From: Natronosalvus amylolyticus
GTDB taxonomy: Archaea; Halobacteriota; Halobacteria; Halobacteriales; Natrialbaceae
Length of the DNA: 64,000 bases
Assembly: GCF_024298845.1 (NCBI RefSeq)
Contig: NZ_CP101156.1
Location: 1,302,001-1,366,000 of the forward strand
Direction of reading: 5' to 3'
Shown: in pieces, positions 37,973 to 47,486 of the stretch
How positions within the stretch are numbered: the stretch's first letter is position 1
Layout: each line of letters begins with the position of its first letter
Notes under the pieces: model-generated
Database searches by the model: none
What the model was told of the DNA's origin: nothing
The model's input: the letters and a program-made list of their open reading frames with translations, nothing else
Position numbers and translations under genes: made by a program

Positions 37973-38748
37973 TGCCAGTCGCAAGTGACGTTTCAGGCCT
38001 TGGCTCCAACGACAACGGAGACGGGGACGGACTCCCCATTAACGAACTCTTCTACTCGTTACAGGGTGAAGGAAAGCTCTCCGGTGTTCCCTCAGTGTTC
38101 GTCAGGACTTCTGGATGTAATCTCAGGTGCTGGTTCTGTGACTCCTATCACACCTCCTGGGAACCGACCGGAGCCCGGCTCTCGATAGAAGATATCGTCG
38201 ACGAAGTCCGCGAGTACGAACACGCCGGTCACGTGGTGCTGACTGGCGGTGAGCCGATGATCCACGAACAAGCCGTCCCACTCTTGGATGAGTTAGCAGC
38301 GTACGGCTACCACACGACCGTCGAGACCAACGGCACCATCTATCGAGATGCAGCGATTGATCTGGCGAGTATCAGCCCAAAACTCTCGAACAGCACGCCC
38401 ACACCAGATCGTGACCCGAAAGGAGATGGTGAGTGGGAGCGGCGTCACGAGGACCAGCGCATCGACCTCGAGGCGCTCACAAATCTGGTCGACGAGTACG
38501 AGAGCCAGTTGAAATTCGTCGTTACCGGGGCGGATGATCTGTCCGAAATCGACACCCTCGTTGACATGCTCCGAGAGCAGGTTGCGGTTACCGTTCCTGA
38601 CGGCGACGTGTTATTGATGCCGGAAGGCATGACTCGAGCAACACTGGATAAGAACCGAAACCACGTAGCCGAGCTAGCGATGGAACGCGGCTATCGATAC
38701 ACGCCGCGATTGCACGTCGACCTCTGGAACGACGAACCGGGAACATGA
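37972..38748 (+). CDS. queE: 7-carboxy-7-deazaguanine synthase QueE (radical SAM)
   Basis: A 258-residue radical SAM enzyme. The [4Fe-4S] motif is SGCNLRCWFCDSYHTSW near residue 45, with the substrate-pocket start NELFYSLQGEGKLSG and the SAM motif VLTGGEPM. It converts carboxytetrahydropterin to 7-carboxy-7-deazaguanine, with SAM and Mg. It starts inside the queD stop (TAATG). Order queD-queE-queC is a complete route to preQ0 apart from FolE-type GTP cyclohydrolase, which is not here. Confidence 0.93.
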   Translation: MPVASDVSGLGSNDNGDGDGLPINELFYSLQGEGKLSGVPSVFVRTSGCNLRCWFCDSYHTSWEPTGARLSIEDIVDEVREYEHAGHVVLTGGEPMIHEQAVPLLDELAAYGYHTTVETNGTIYRDAAIDLASISPKLSNSTPTPDRDPKGDGEWERRHEDQRIDLEALTNLVDEYESQLKFVVTGADDLSEIDTLVDMLREQVAVTVPDGDVLLMPEGMTRATLDKNRNHVAELAMERGYRYTPRLHVDLWNDEPGT

Positions 38749-38854
38749 TCGAAACCATCCAAGCGGTCCTCGAGCAGGAGAGCGAACCGATATCATCTGG
38801 CCCTGAGAGGGCACAGAACCCGACCGATGGCGATTCACTAAACACGATATATGC

Positions 38855-39526
38855 ATGCCTAACGACAAACGCGCAGTAATTCTGGTTTCCGGCGGGATGG
38901 ATAGTGCGACCGCGGTCTACGAAGCGATCGATCGCGGCTACGAACCGTATTTCCTCCACACCTCCTACGGACAGCGAACCGAGAGCAAAGAGCACGCCTG
39001 TGCGAGCGCGCTGGCAGCGGCGGTAGATGCAGCGGACTTCCTGCACATCGAGACGAGTCACCTCTCGAAAATCGGCGACTCGAGCCTTACAGATGCGGAT
39101 ATGGCAGTTTCCGATGCAACCCTCGAGAGCGACGAAATACCGACGTCGTACGTCCCGTTCCGAAATGCCAATCTGCTGGCGATGGCCGTCTCGTATGCCG
39201 AAGCCAACGACTGCGACGCAGTGTTTATCGGCGCGCATTCGGAAGACTTCGCCGGCTACCCGGACTGTCGACCGGCGTTTTTCGACGCGTTCCAGCAGGT
39301 CATCGACATCGGCACCAAACCGGAGACGCAAATCGACCTTGTCGCCCCGTTCGTCGACTGGTCGAAGACGGAGATTGCAAAGCGAGGCTTCGAGCTGGGC
39401 GTCCCCTACGAGTTGACCTGGTCGTGTTACCGAGATGAGACACCGGCCTGTGGCACCTGTGATTCCTGTGCCTTGCGTCTCGAGGCGTTCGAGAACGTCG
39501 GCTCGAGCGATCCGATCGAATATTAA
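38855..39526 (+). CDS. queC: 7-cyano-7-deazaguanine (preQ0) synthase QueC
   Basis: A 223-residue PP-loop ATPase: SGGMDSATAVYEA near residue 9 binds ATP, and the zinc site is CYRDETPACGTCDSCALR near residue 190. It converts 7-carboxy-7-deazaguanine to preQ0 with ammonia and ATP. A TATA-like GATATATG just before the ATG and a 106-base gap after queE allow a separate promoter. Standard length. Confidence 0.94.
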   Translation: MPNDKRAVILVSGGMDSATAVYEAIDRGYEPYFLHTSYGQRTESKEHACASALAAAVDAADFLHIETSHLSKIGDSSLTDADMAVSDATLESDEIPTSYVPFRNANLLAMAVSYAEANDCDAVFIGAHSEDFAGYPDCRPAFFDAFQQVIDIGTKPETQIDLVAPFVDWSKTEIAKRGFELGVPYELTWSCYRDETPACGTCDSCALRLEAFENVGSSDPIEY

Positions 39527-39614
39527 AATGACCTCCTACTCAGTACCCTCCCAAACGCCGACCGATTCCATCGTCCCATCGTGGCGGTCTGCACGCTCGA
39601 TGCTGGAATGGCGA

Positions 39615-40493
39615 TTACTCGAGCGCCAATCGTGACCTAAATTCGGGAACGCCAGCCACGTCGACAGCTGCTCGAAAGAGCGACCCTGCTGGCGAGGGGT
39701 CAGCACCGTCGTGACCTTTGGCAGTCGTCACGTAGAGTTGCTGGGAGTCGTCCCCGCCGAAGGTAACGCTCGAGGCCTTCGGCACAGGGACGTCGATTCG
39801 GTCGACTTTCGTACCGTCAGGTGCGTGACGAACGACGCTGTGACCGTTCCACCGCGCCGACCAGACGAACCCCTCCTCGTCAACCGTGAGTCCATCGGGA
39901 ACGCCATCGCCCTCAGCAATTTCGACGAACGTTTCTTTTCCGGATATGTCGCCGGTCGCTCGGTCGTACTCGAAGCGGTGAATCGTCCTCGCTTCTGACT
40001 CGGTAACGTACATCGATTCCCCGTCCGGGGTGAAGCCCATGCCGTTCGGAATGTCGTACCCCTCCTCGTCGGCGAGTACGTACGTTCCGTCGGTGTCGAC
40101 TCGATAGAGGTGTCCCGACTCCGATTCGGTGGGCATCGTTCCCGCAAAGACTCGCCCCTCGGGATCGGCGATCACGTCGTTAAAGCGCGAGTCCTCCTCT
40201 CCAGGGATGGCATCAATCAGGTACTCGAGATCAGACTCACCCCCGCTGCCGTCCCAGAGGGCCACGCCGCCCGACTCGAGGAAGAGCGCGAGCGATCCAT
40301 CGGCTTGAATCGTAAAGCCGCCCACCGCCCGCTCGAGCGACAGCACTTGCCTGCTTTGATCCGTCGTGGGATCGTATGTGTAGAGCCGGCCCGACGGTAT
40401 ATCGACCCAGTAGAGAAGTGATTCGTCTGGGTGCCAGATCGGTCCTTCGCCGACTCGGTGGTCGTATTCAGCGGCCAGTTTCGCTCGCGTCAT
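39615..40493 (-). CDS. SMP-30/gluconolactonase family lactonase
   Basis: A 292-residue six-bladed beta-propeller. Metal/catalytic marks: the Glu of VGEGPIWH, RFNDVIADPEGRVFAGTM and DIPNGMGFTPDGESMYVTES. These enzymes hydrolyse sugar lactones (for example in haloarchaeal oxidative pentose or galactose degradation). The frame extends to 40712 but ATG 40493 begins the family sequence. No sugar dehydrogenase is nearby to define the substrate. Confidence 0.9.
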   Translation of the reverse strand: MTRAKLAAEYDHRVGEGPIWHPDESLLYWVDIPSGRLYTYDPTTDQSRQVLSLERAVGGFTIQADGSLALFLESGGVALWDGSGGESDLEYLIDAIPGEEDSRFNDVIADPEGRVFAGTMPTESESGHLYRVDTDGTYVLADEEGYDIPNGMGFTPDGESMYVTESEARTIHRFEYDRATGDISGKETFVEIAEGDGVPDGLTVDEEGFVWSARWNGHSVVRHAPDGTKVDRIDVPVPKASSVTFGGDDSQQLYVTTAKGHDGADPSPAGSLFRAAVDVAGVPEFRSRLALE

Positions 40494-40654
40494 CGATGTC
40501 TCTCTCCTACGTGGCTTCCTCCGAGAGGGCTCGGATCCAAGCTTTCGTCCCACGACTTCGAAGGAGATTGGTGCATCTGGTTTGCTGGTGTTCGATCCAT
40601 GTTCAGTGATCGAACGAGCATCCAATAAGTCGTAGGGGTTATACTCGAGAAACG

Positions 40655-41374
40655 TTGGACACCGAGAACCTCGTTTCGGAGGCGGTTCCACCAGCGGATG
40701 TTCTCGTTGCAACAGATGGAATTGCCCCTTCGACCGAAATTCGGTGTGCTATCTGTGGGACGCCAGCCGAAGATTCCAATGATCTTCCAATCGGGTACTC
40801 AAATCCTGTATGCCGTTTGTGTGATAATCTGGCCATTAGTGCCGACGGATCCGATCCATGGGTCAGTCACCAACCGGGTGAGTGGCCCGACACGGATGAA
40901 GGAGTTGTCCATATGGCGCCAGATGGAGGGGAAAATCCGGTGTATATCGCTGGGGCAAAATGCTGGCGACGGTATCGGTTTGGCGGCTGGGTCACACGAA
41001 GAGATGCGTACGACTGTAATTCGATCGATGAGTTTCATTATTATCACCGGATTGGGGGTGACTGGATTCACGCTTTCAACGTCTCACAGCCTGATGGCGT
41101 CGCCATTTCCCGGGATAAGTGGGCTACGCTCCTGGATCAGCACCGTGAACTCGAGTCAATCCGTGAAACTGCCGACCGAGTTCAGGAAGGGACAGCAGAT
41201 CTTGCCGACCTGATCCAGGATCTTCAAGCGGTAGACCTCCCGGTGCAAGATAGCGGGCCGTCTCCTGAAAAAGAGCCAAACGAATTTGCCAATTTCGTCT
41301 CGTATCACGCCGAAGGTAAACTTCTGGATTTCCCGCCACAGGTCACCTTCTGTCGTCGGTATTATGATGAGTAA
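40655..41374 (+). CDS. Zinc-ribbon protein of unknown function
   Basis: Up to 239 residues from TTG 40655; no ATG or GTG precedes the first conserved part, so the start is uncertain. Residues about 31-56 form a zinc ribbon (CAICG and CRLCD, 20 residues apart). A tryptophan-rich middle (PWVSHQPGEWP, YRFGGWVTRRDAYD, GDWIHAF) is followed by a helical C-terminus. GC is clearly below the metabolic genes to the left, so this gene marks the left border of the accessory island. I do not recognise a family. Confidence 0.6.
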   Translation: MDTENLVSEAVPPADVLVATDGIAPSTEIRCAICGTPAEDSNDLPIGYSNPVCRLCDNLAISADGSDPWVSHQPGEWPDTDEGVVHMAPDGGENPVYIAGAKCWRRYRFGGWVTRRDAYDCNSIDEFHYYHRIGGDWIHAFNVSQPDGVAISRDKWATLLDQHRELESIRETADRVQEGTADLADLIQDLQAVDLPVQDSGPSPEKEPNEFANFVSYHAEGKLLDFPPQVTFCRRYYDE

Positions 41375-41530
41375 CAGAAATCAAAAGCGGTGAGCGTTCA
41401 CACCTATCTACGGTGCTGATTAGTTACAAGAGAACGCCATATAAGTCACTAAACACAGTCTTTCGCCGGCAATCCCTTTGGTCGGGCTTTCAGCCGTCGG
41501 TCGACCACCGTCCGATACGGCAATTTGCCG

Positions 41531-41538
41531 TTTAAATA
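41531..41538 (+). promoter_or_regulatory. TATA box TTTAAATA before an unknown gene
   Basis: TTTAAATA, 37-44 bases before ATG 41575, preceded by CCG. The same CGTTTAAATA occurs before the unknown gene at 47522. Confidence 0.55.
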
Positions 41539-41574
41539 GCCTCGAACAAACGTATTTACTGAACCCAATTTCGT

Positions 41575-42081
41575 ATGAAAGACGTAGTTCGCAACCCTAC
41601 TCCGATGTCTGAACCATTTACGTTACTTCTCGATGACTGTGCCAGCATTGTTCTCGAGAAGGCACTGACGGAGTATCGAAACGACGAGATAATGGAACTG
41701 AATCCAGATTCCGACGAGGAACAACGGGCTCGGCAACTCCACAACCGACTGCGACAGTCACACTCACTTGGAGCCGGTTCTACCGTTCCCATCACCACCG
41801 ATGCAGAAGCGCAAACCGTGTTGAACTCGCTCTCGTACTATAATGTCGATCACAAAGCGAAACATCGGGTCAGCGCCGTTGAGAAACTCACCGCGGTTCT
41901 ATTCGACCACTCGGGGGCAGCGCTATTCGACGTGCCGATCATCACGGATTTCCTTGAGGAGGAAGAGATGCAGATTCAACCTGACGACCTAGAAGAACAC
42001 CCGACTGACCCATCCAATAAGCAAGAGGTCGAAGTCGGCGTGAAAACAGGGGTCGATAGGGAAGAGGATGATATGTATTGA
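41575..42081 (+). CDS. Hypothetical acidic protein
   Basis: A 168-residue soluble protein; ATG 41605 (MSEPFTLLLDDC) is an alternative start. The core is helical (IVLEKALTEYRNDEIMEL, EEQRARQLHNRL), with a later segment HKAKHRVSAVEKLTAVLFDHS. The last 40 residues are strongly acidic and probably disordered. No motif is recognised. It has a good TATA box. Haloarchaeal unknown next to other unknown genes. Confidence 0.6.
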   Translation: MKDVVRNPTPMSEPFTLLLDDCASIVLEKALTEYRNDEIMELNPDSDEEQRARQLHNRLRQSHSLGAGSTVPITTDAEAQTVLNSLSYYNVDHKAKHRVSAVEKLTAVLFDHSGAALFDVPIITDFLEEEEMQIQPDDLEEHPTDPSNKQEVEVGVKTGVDREEDDMY

Positions 42082-42095
42082 AATGAAAATGGGGG

Positions 42096-42148
42096 GGCAC
42101 CCACCCGAGACCGAAAATCAGCCACGTCAACCTTGATGAGTGGGTGCC
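42096..42148. repeat. Inverted repeat GGCACCCAC / GTGGGTGCC
   Basis: Perfect 9-base arms at 42096-42104 and 42140-42148 around a 35-base loop, between the stop of one unknown gene and the start of the next. It could be a terminator stem, an operator or the end of a lost element. Confidence 0.5.
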
Positions 42149-42181
42149 ACCACGGGCCTCACAGCCTGCCGGTCATATCTT

Positions 42182-43390
42182 ATGGAAACGGTGTTCGACC
42201 AGATCGATTCGGTTACCGAATATCGAGACAGGTTACCAGAAGTGGCACATGCACTGAACCACCCCCATGTAACCAGAAGCCCTTCGTCCGTCAGAGAGAG
42301 TCCGTATCGGTGGTACGTTGATCCAGAGTGGGTGTGTGCCGGACTCAAACAGTTAACAGATCAGGATTGGCTGCTCATAGCTGAACTTCTTGCGGAGAGT
42401 GCGCTCGAACCGCACACCACAGGACTGGTTGGCGATGCCCGGCTTCGAGCAAGCACGCTGTCGCGGTGGGCCCTCTCGAGTGTCGTCTACGACGGTGACG
42501 CACTGACACTGTTTGACCGACGATGGCGAGAGCGATACGCGCCGTCTCAAGATGAGCATTGGTTCTTTACGAGTCAACACTCTGGAGATTCGAAACTGTC
42601 GATCGAGGAGACGCTCCAATGGACTCGTGGAACCAAGATTCTACGCCAGTCAGTCGATACGGAAAACGCAGAGTGGCCAGAATACGGGCCGTTTCAGCAG
42701 GACTACGTGCTGATTGCAGATGTGCTCTTACAGCACTTCTTTCACCCTGGCTCGATTCGCGCATACTGTTCACCTGTTTGGAGGTCACTCGAACTGAGCG
42801 CTGTATTCGCCGGCGCAGCAACACTCGACTCTGGTGATATACGGAAGGCCAAGGACACATCATGGTACCTCCCCACCCACTTCGGTGAACCGCCATGGCA
42901 AAAGATGACTGCCTCTCCAAAACAGGGCCGTTCCACCCTTGATGACTCACGGTCTGCTGTAATCGGCTTTGAAGACTGCTTAAAAAACTGTTCAGAGGCC
43001 ACGGCGAACCGGTCGTTTACACTCGGCGAGTTCCGGTTTGGGTCGGGCAGCATTTTTGCAATTGACCTCCCACCTGGATTTCAGATTCGTGCCCAATTTC
43101 TCGGGGAACGGAGTGAGAAAGGTCCCATCTTCGCTGTCGAAGAGACAGAGGCGGAAGCAGATGTACCGCCATTCGTGCAAATTTCGAAACCGGCACTCGA
43201 ACGAGGTCGAGAGCGTGGTGACGTTGTAGTTGAGGAACCGAAACTCCCAGACCATAAACGTGGAAATCGAGTCGCACAAGTCATATTCGAAGGGGTCGTC
43301 GAACCGGATGCGACACGAACGAGCTTCGAGGACCTCCCTGATGAGATTGTAGAGCCTGAAACGAACGAATGTTGTGAGTACTCACAATGA
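42182..43390 (+). CDS. Hypothetical protein, large unknown
   Basis: A 402-residue soluble protein from ATG 42182; the frame is open from 42140, inside the inverted repeat region. No membrane segment. Visible features: several Trp-rich stretches (ESPYRWYVDPEWVCAGL, RWRERYAPSQDEHWFF), a C-terminal half with a beta-like part (SGSIFAIDLPPGFQIRAQFL) and an acidic tail ending CCEYSQ. No catalytic motif is recognised. Lower GC than the metabolic genes. Confidence 0.6.
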   Translation: METVFDQIDSVTEYRDRLPEVAHALNHPHVTRSPSSVRESPYRWYVDPEWVCAGLKQLTDQDWLLIAELLAESALEPHTTGLVGDARLRASTLSRWALSSVVYDGDALTLFDRRWRERYAPSQDEHWFFTSQHSGDSKLSIEETLQWTRGTKILRQSVDTENAEWPEYGPFQQDYVLIADVLLQHFFHPGSIRAYCSPVWRSLELSAVFAGAATLDSGDIRKAKDTSWYLPTHFGEPPWQKMTASPKQGRSTLDDSRSAVIGFEDCLKNCSEATANRSFTLGEFRFGSGSIFAIDLPPGFQIRAQFLGERSEKGPIFAVEETEAEADVPPFVQISKPALERGRERGDVVVEEPKLPDHKRGNRVAQVIFEGVVEPDATRTSFEDLPDEIVEPETNECCEYSQ

Positions 43391-43453
43391 TATACACCAC
43401 TTCGAACGAAGCAAGGTTCAAGCACGAACCGCCGTCGACGAGGTTTGAAGGAG

Positions 43454-43729
43454 ATGTCTAAAGGTACCCGCGAGAAGTTGACGACCGTGTTCACACTGAG
43501 GCAATGGGCTCGACTCTGGATCGGGTCCCTGGTGAGTTTGGTTGGCCTTGCACTGCTCTACGTGCGCAGCATTGATTTCCTCGGCAGTGACCTCCTCCTT
43601 CCACTTAGCCTCGGTGTCTTAGGAGTCTGGTGTGTGTGGCCCGTCATTATTCGGGAAGCATTTGGCCCCATGTCAGCGAGTGACGCAGAGCGAATTTACC
43701 AGGACGTGATCGACGACGCCGATGAGTGA
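43454..43729 (+). CDS. Small two-helix membrane protein
   Basis: A 91-residue protein from ATG 43454, with AAGGAG 7 bases upstream. Two hydrophobic helices (about residues 20-40 and 45-68) are followed by a short acidic cytosolic tail (SASDAERIYQDVIDDADE). No recognised family. It follows the 402-residue unknown gene on the same strand, 63 bases later. Confidence 0.6.
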   Translation: MSKGTREKLTTVFTLRQWARLWIGSLVSLVGLALLYVRSIDFLGSDLLLPLSLGVLGVWCVWPVIIREAFGPMSASDAERIYQDVIDDADE

Positions 43730-43752
43730 GCGATTGCCGGAACACTCGATAC

Positions 43753-45432
43753 TCAGCAGATCAGGAGGAACGCCCAAAACGGCACATAACACACCGTAGT
43801 TTCATCGACGGTGGTCTGTAGCGTTCCTTCGCTCTGTCGTCCGCGTGGAACAGCATCGGTAATGACGAAGCGTACGGGTGCGTCGTAGGAACCCGATACT
43901 GATTCGTGATTGCCGGTAGCTGGATCAAATGTCGTGACGGCTTCGGTTGCATCCCCAGCACGAGGCTCGTAGCCGAGTGCAAAAGGGAGGACGGTTGAGT
44001 TCTGTCGTAAGATGTACTCGATGACACCATGCTCGGTTTCGGCGAATTCGATCGACGGCTCTAACCCGGTGTTGTATGCGAGACGCATCGCGTGATCAAA
44101 GACAACTGTTCGGCAAAGGATGCGTTCGAAGCTAGGATTATACGGGAATCGTCCTTCAACTGATTCGAATCCGTCGTGAGCGTGGCGCTGAGAGAGGAGA
44201 ACAACATGTCGTGGATCTCGAAGGTAGAGGCGGGTCTTTCGATGACGACGAAGCGCGTAGTTCGTTGACTCGGTAAGTACGATCCCTTCCTCCAGAACCT
44301 GGATATAGTTTCTGACTGTTCGGCGATCAACGTCCAGTCTCCCTGCGAGTTCGCGGTACCCATACTCGTTTGTTCCGGGAAGTGCGGCGAGCGAACACAG
44401 TTGCTGGAGGTTCTCTGGCCGGTCAATCGATTTCGCTCGAGCGAGTTCTTTGAACAGGTATAGTTCGAGGTGAGATCGTGCAAGTTCGTTCGTCGTTTCA
44501 CCGGCGGTCGTCGAGGAGTGGCCAACAGTGAGTTGGCGTGGGAATCCGCCGTGGCGAAGGAACTCTCGCGCTTCTTGAGCGATCGACTGCCGGTCGTCCT
44601 TGTCGAGTACATCGAAGTAGAGTCTATCGAACGTCTTCGCAAAGGAGACGGGATCAGCGTCGTCCCGAAGCGGCCGGCGGATGTCTTGGAGCGTGAGCGT
44701 ATCTGGATCGTCGCGAGCAGCGGTGCTCTCCCCAGCTTGCAGTCGTTCGAGTCGGGTCGCCTGCTCGTCGCCGAGTCGCATCTGTGCGAAATCGACGAAT
44801 TTTACTGGCAACAGCGGTACCGGGTTCGTAAGAAGCCGTTCGGTCTCGGTTTCGAGTGAAACGTGTTCGCGGACGCTTCCGGTACAGATCACGTACGTTT
44901 GCTCGTCTACCATCTGGTAGATCGTTTCTGCGAGACGGCCGGGTTTGGATTCGAGCACACCGAGGTCATCAAGGAGGATCAACCGATCCGATCCGGTGGT
45001 AATCCGCGTCTCAAAGTACTCAACGACTCTCCCGAGGGTGTCGATCGCCTCCTCAGCACGCTCAAGATGGTACAACGACCGCTCGATCGGGATATAGAGA
45101 ACGTCTGTCGGATCAAATGCATCCACGATTTCGTACTCACGGCGATCGATTTCTAACCCAACAGACTCAGATGGAGCGTCAACGATCGTCCCAATAAGCT
45201 GTAACAAGAGTGTACTCTTTCCGATCCCCGTTTGGCCGTACCACCCGAATACCCGATCGAAAAGATCTGAGGCGTCCCTGGCTTTTTCGATCTGATTGAG
45301 AACGGCGTATAGGTCGGAACGTGGGTGCCACGCTGAAGCGTGCTGTAATCGCTCGACATCGCCTTCCCACCACGGGTTGTGCGCGTGGCACTCCTCAATG
45401 AATCGCTCTTCTCGGGCCCGCTGGGTACTCAT
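43753..45432 (-). CDS. AAA-family ATPase with winged-helix segment (DUF4143-like)
   Basis: A 559-residue P-loop protein. Walker A is GWYGQTGIGKST at residues 64-74, Walker B is RLILLDDLGVL near residue 155, followed by the arginine-rich sensor ICTGSVREH. Residues about 365-395 are a winged-helix (YRELAGRLDVDRRTVRNYI). This order (AAA_14 ATPase, helix-turn-helix, C-terminal DUF4143-like domain) is common in archaeal accessory ATPases of unknown role. It converges on the small membrane protein gene. Confidence 0.75.
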   Translation of the reverse strand: MSTQRAREERFIEECHAHNPWWEGDVERLQHASAWHPRSDLYAVLNQIEKARDASDLFDRVFGWYGQTGIGKSTLLLQLIGTIVDAPSESVGLEIDRREYEIVDAFDPTDVLYIPIERSLYHLERAEEAIDTLGRVVEYFETRITTGSDRLILLDDLGVLESKPGRLAETIYQMVDEQTYVICTGSVREHVSLETETERLLTNPVPLLPVKFVDFAQMRLGDEQATRLERLQAGESTAARDDPDTLTLQDIRRPLRDDADPVSFAKTFDRLYFDVLDKDDRQSIAQEAREFLRHGGFPRQLTVGHSSTTAGETTNELARSHLELYLFKELARAKSIDRPENLQQLCSLAALPGTNEYGYRELAGRLDVDRRTVRNYIQVLEEGIVLTESTNYALRRHRKTRLYLRDPRHVVLLSQRHAHDGFESVEGRFPYNPSFERILCRTVVFDHAMRLAYNTGLEPSIEFAETEHGVIEYILRQNSTVLPFALGYEPRAGDATEAVTTFDPATGNHESVSGSYDAPVRFVITDAVPRGRQSEGTLQTTVDETTVCYVPFWAFLLIC

Positions 45433-45572
45433 GTGACGACCTATATTCTACGGCTACAAATACTTCATCAACATACGCCTAATCACCTGGGAAGCACTTC
45501 GTAATTCAGCTACTTCTGGAACAAGGAACGAAGCCCAAGCTGGTGGCGATTTGTCGAGATCCGCTTTTGGCC

Positions 45573-45578
45573 TTTAAG
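45573..45578 (+). promoter_or_regulatory. TATA-like element before the VWA gene
   Basis: TTTAAG located 27-32 bases before ATG 45605, the distance expected for a leaderless transcript. It would place the transcription start after the earlier in-frame ATG 45581. Confidence 0.4.
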
Positions 45579-45604
45579 TCATGGAAGCAACACTTCCTTC
45601 CTGT

Positions 45605-46237
45605 ATGGACACACACGTCACCTTCGTTCTGGACTCTTCGGGATCGATGTCACGGATTGAAAACGATACCGTCGGTGGGTTCAACACCTTCCTTGACGAC
45701 CAGCAAGATGAACCGGGAACTGCGACCGTCACGCTCTATGATTTCAACACTACTGTTGATCAGGTGTACGAAGGCCGGGAAACCGAGGAGGCGCCGCCAC
45801 TCGGGGAAACATACAGTCCAAGCGGGCAAACCGCGCTTCACGATGCGCTGAACACTGCCATCAATGAGACGACGGACTTCATCGCTGGTCTGGAAGATCA
45901 CGAGCGACCGTCGAATGTAATCTTCGTCACGTTCACCGATGGGAAAGAGAACGCATCTGAGACGCCTGGAGACGTGGTTCGAGAACTCGTTGAAAGGCGC
46001 CAGGAGGATCATGGCTGGGAGTTCCTGTTTGTCGGGGCGAATCAGGATGCCGCACTCACCGCCTCGAGTATGGGGATGAAAGCCAATCGGTCGCTGGACA
46101 TGGATCACAGTGGGGAAGGCGCACGGAACGCGTACCGATCGACCTCAGAACGAATCAGCCGTGCTCGGCGGGAAGGTTCCACCGGCGAGTACACTGACGA
46201 GGATCGGCAAAAACAGGACGAATCCGGCGACTCGTAA
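45605..46237 (+). CDS. VWA-domain protein
   Basis: A 210-residue von Willebrand factor A domain. The metal-ion-dependent adhesion site is complete: DSSGSM near residue 10, Thr in GQTALHDAL and Asp in FTDGKEN. After the domain comes a charged tail rich in Arg and Ser. No signal peptide, so cytosolic. ATG 45581 is an alternative start. Cytosolic VWA proteins often work with AAA ATPases; an AAA gene lies next door in the opposite direction. Confidence 0.85.
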   Translation: MDTHVTFVLDSSGSMSRIENDTVGGFNTFLDDQQDEPGTATVTLYDFNTTVDQVYEGRETEEAPPLGETYSPSGQTALHDALNTAINETTDFIAGLEDHERPSNVIFVTFTDGKENASETPGDVVRELVERRQEDHGWEFLFVGANQDAALTASSMGMKANRSLDMDHSGEGARNAYRSTSERISRARREGSTGEYTDEDRQKQDESGDS

Positions 46238-46349
46238 CTGGTCCCGCCTTGGTCGATTCGGTACGAAATCACCGACTGTGTCGATGAGATGGAATCCGTC
46301 AGGCCGAACCCCGAAGTGAACAGCGCTCTTGCCGGTGGTCTGTTCTCGG

Positions 46350-47372
46350 TTACTCGACTACGTACACCTCGACCTCACTGTGCCAAGTGGAAATCGTACA
46401 GGGGTTGACGCCAGCAGCCTTACCGACCTCCGATTGGCTGACAGTCGGCAGTGACTCGAGGTGACGGCACACCGCGTAGACTGCAGTTGCTGCGACCGTA
46501 CTCGGGAACGTCCCAGAGCCCGGGTTCTCCTGTTGGAAGGCGCCGATCACCGCTTTCGCCTCACGCTCAACGGTGTGGCTAACATCTAACTCACTACAAA
46601 TAGCGGGAACGGCATCGGCTGCTTCGGTTGGCGGGACTTCGAGTCCAAGTTCTCGCCGAAGAAACCGGTAGGTCTGTAAAATCTCACGACGAGACGCGTG
46701 GGCGACGACGGTAACCATATCAATGGGGAGTCGTACACCTTCGAGTTTACAGGCACCGTACAGAACCGCCGGGACGGTGCGATCGATCCCATAATTGGTG
46801 AGGTAGCCGTCGCTGGCGGCATTTTTGAACAGCGTCTGGGCTCGGCTTTGAACCGACGTGGGAACATCGAGGTCGCTGGCGAGTTTTTGGAGTTGAATAA
46901 CGCCGTCTCGAAGCGAGCGTCCAGCATTCCCACTTTCGACAAACCAGCGGTTGAGCCGGCGGAGGCGAGCGTAGCGCTGTCGCTGTGTTGGCGATAGCGG
47001 AGCACCGTTGCTGTCTCTACCGCTTGACGACATCGTCGTAGCCAGGTCATGGTCACCGTCGCCAAGCGTAACCGGTGGCCCAGTCCTGGCGCGTTTTCGG
47101 GACTCGTTGTGGTTGAACGCTCGCCATTCTGGCCCGTGGTCGATCGGCGTGTCGTTGGTAACGACGTGGCAGTTGCCACAAACCTGTTCGTTAGGGGTTC
47201 GGACGACCGATCCCCCGCACTCGGGGCACGTTTCCCCACTCTCCTGGGTGTTGGCGTTGGAAATAGCTGTGGACATAGGAGGGACGTGACGCGTAGGTGC
47301 GTCGAACCCGGTTGAAAGCGGTACAACGTCCCGGTCAACAATTCGAACCAGATCAGCTGGCTCGAACGACAC
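46350..47372 (-). CDS. tfb: Transcription initiation factor IIB paralogue (TFB)
   Basis: A 340-residue TFB if read from GTG 47372; ATG 47276 gives 308 residues. A TATA element (ATTTATA at 47395-47401) lies 23-29 bases before the GTG, arguing for the longer leaderless form. Zinc ribbon CPECGG...CGNCHV (about residues 49-66), B-reader [14 protein letters not shown] and two cyclin folds are intact. It differs considerably from the TFB at 20 kb, especially in the linker. It probably redirects transcription to a subset of promoters. Confidence 0.88.
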   Translation of the reverse strand: MSFEPADLVRIVDRDVVPLSTGFDAPTRHVPPMSTAISNANTQESGETCPECGGSVVRTPNEQVCGNCHVVTNDTPIDHGPEWRAFNHNESRKRARTGPPVTLGDGDHDLATTMSSSGRDSNGAPLSPTQRQRYARLRRLNRWFVESGNAGRSLRDGVIQLQKLASDLDVPTSVQSRAQTLFKNAASDGYLTNYGIDRTVPAVLYGACKLEGVRLPIDMVTVVAHASRREILQTYRFLRRELGLEVPPTEAADAVPAICSELDVSHTVEREAKAVIGAFQQENPGSGTFPSTVAATAVYAVCRHLESLPTVSQSEVGKAAGVNPCTISTWHSEVEVYVVE

Positions 47373-47394
47373 GTAATAGTTGGAACTCCCAAAG

Positions 47395-47401
47395 TATAAA
47401 T
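47395..47401 (-). promoter_or_regulatory. TATA box of the second tfb
   Basis: ATTTATA on the minus strand, centred 26 bases upstream of GTG 47372. Its position decides for the GTG start over ATG 47276. Confidence 0.55.
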
Positions 47402-47486
47402 CTATCTTTTAACGAATTTAAAATCGGCTAATTTCGTAGTAGTAGAACATGAAAGTCGAATCCGTCTTGTTCAAAGCCTTTTTGGC

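Noticed and set aside
40494-40712. 73-residue N-terminal extension of the lactonase
   Set aside because: Basic, low-complexity and not family-like; the propeller begins at ATG 40493.
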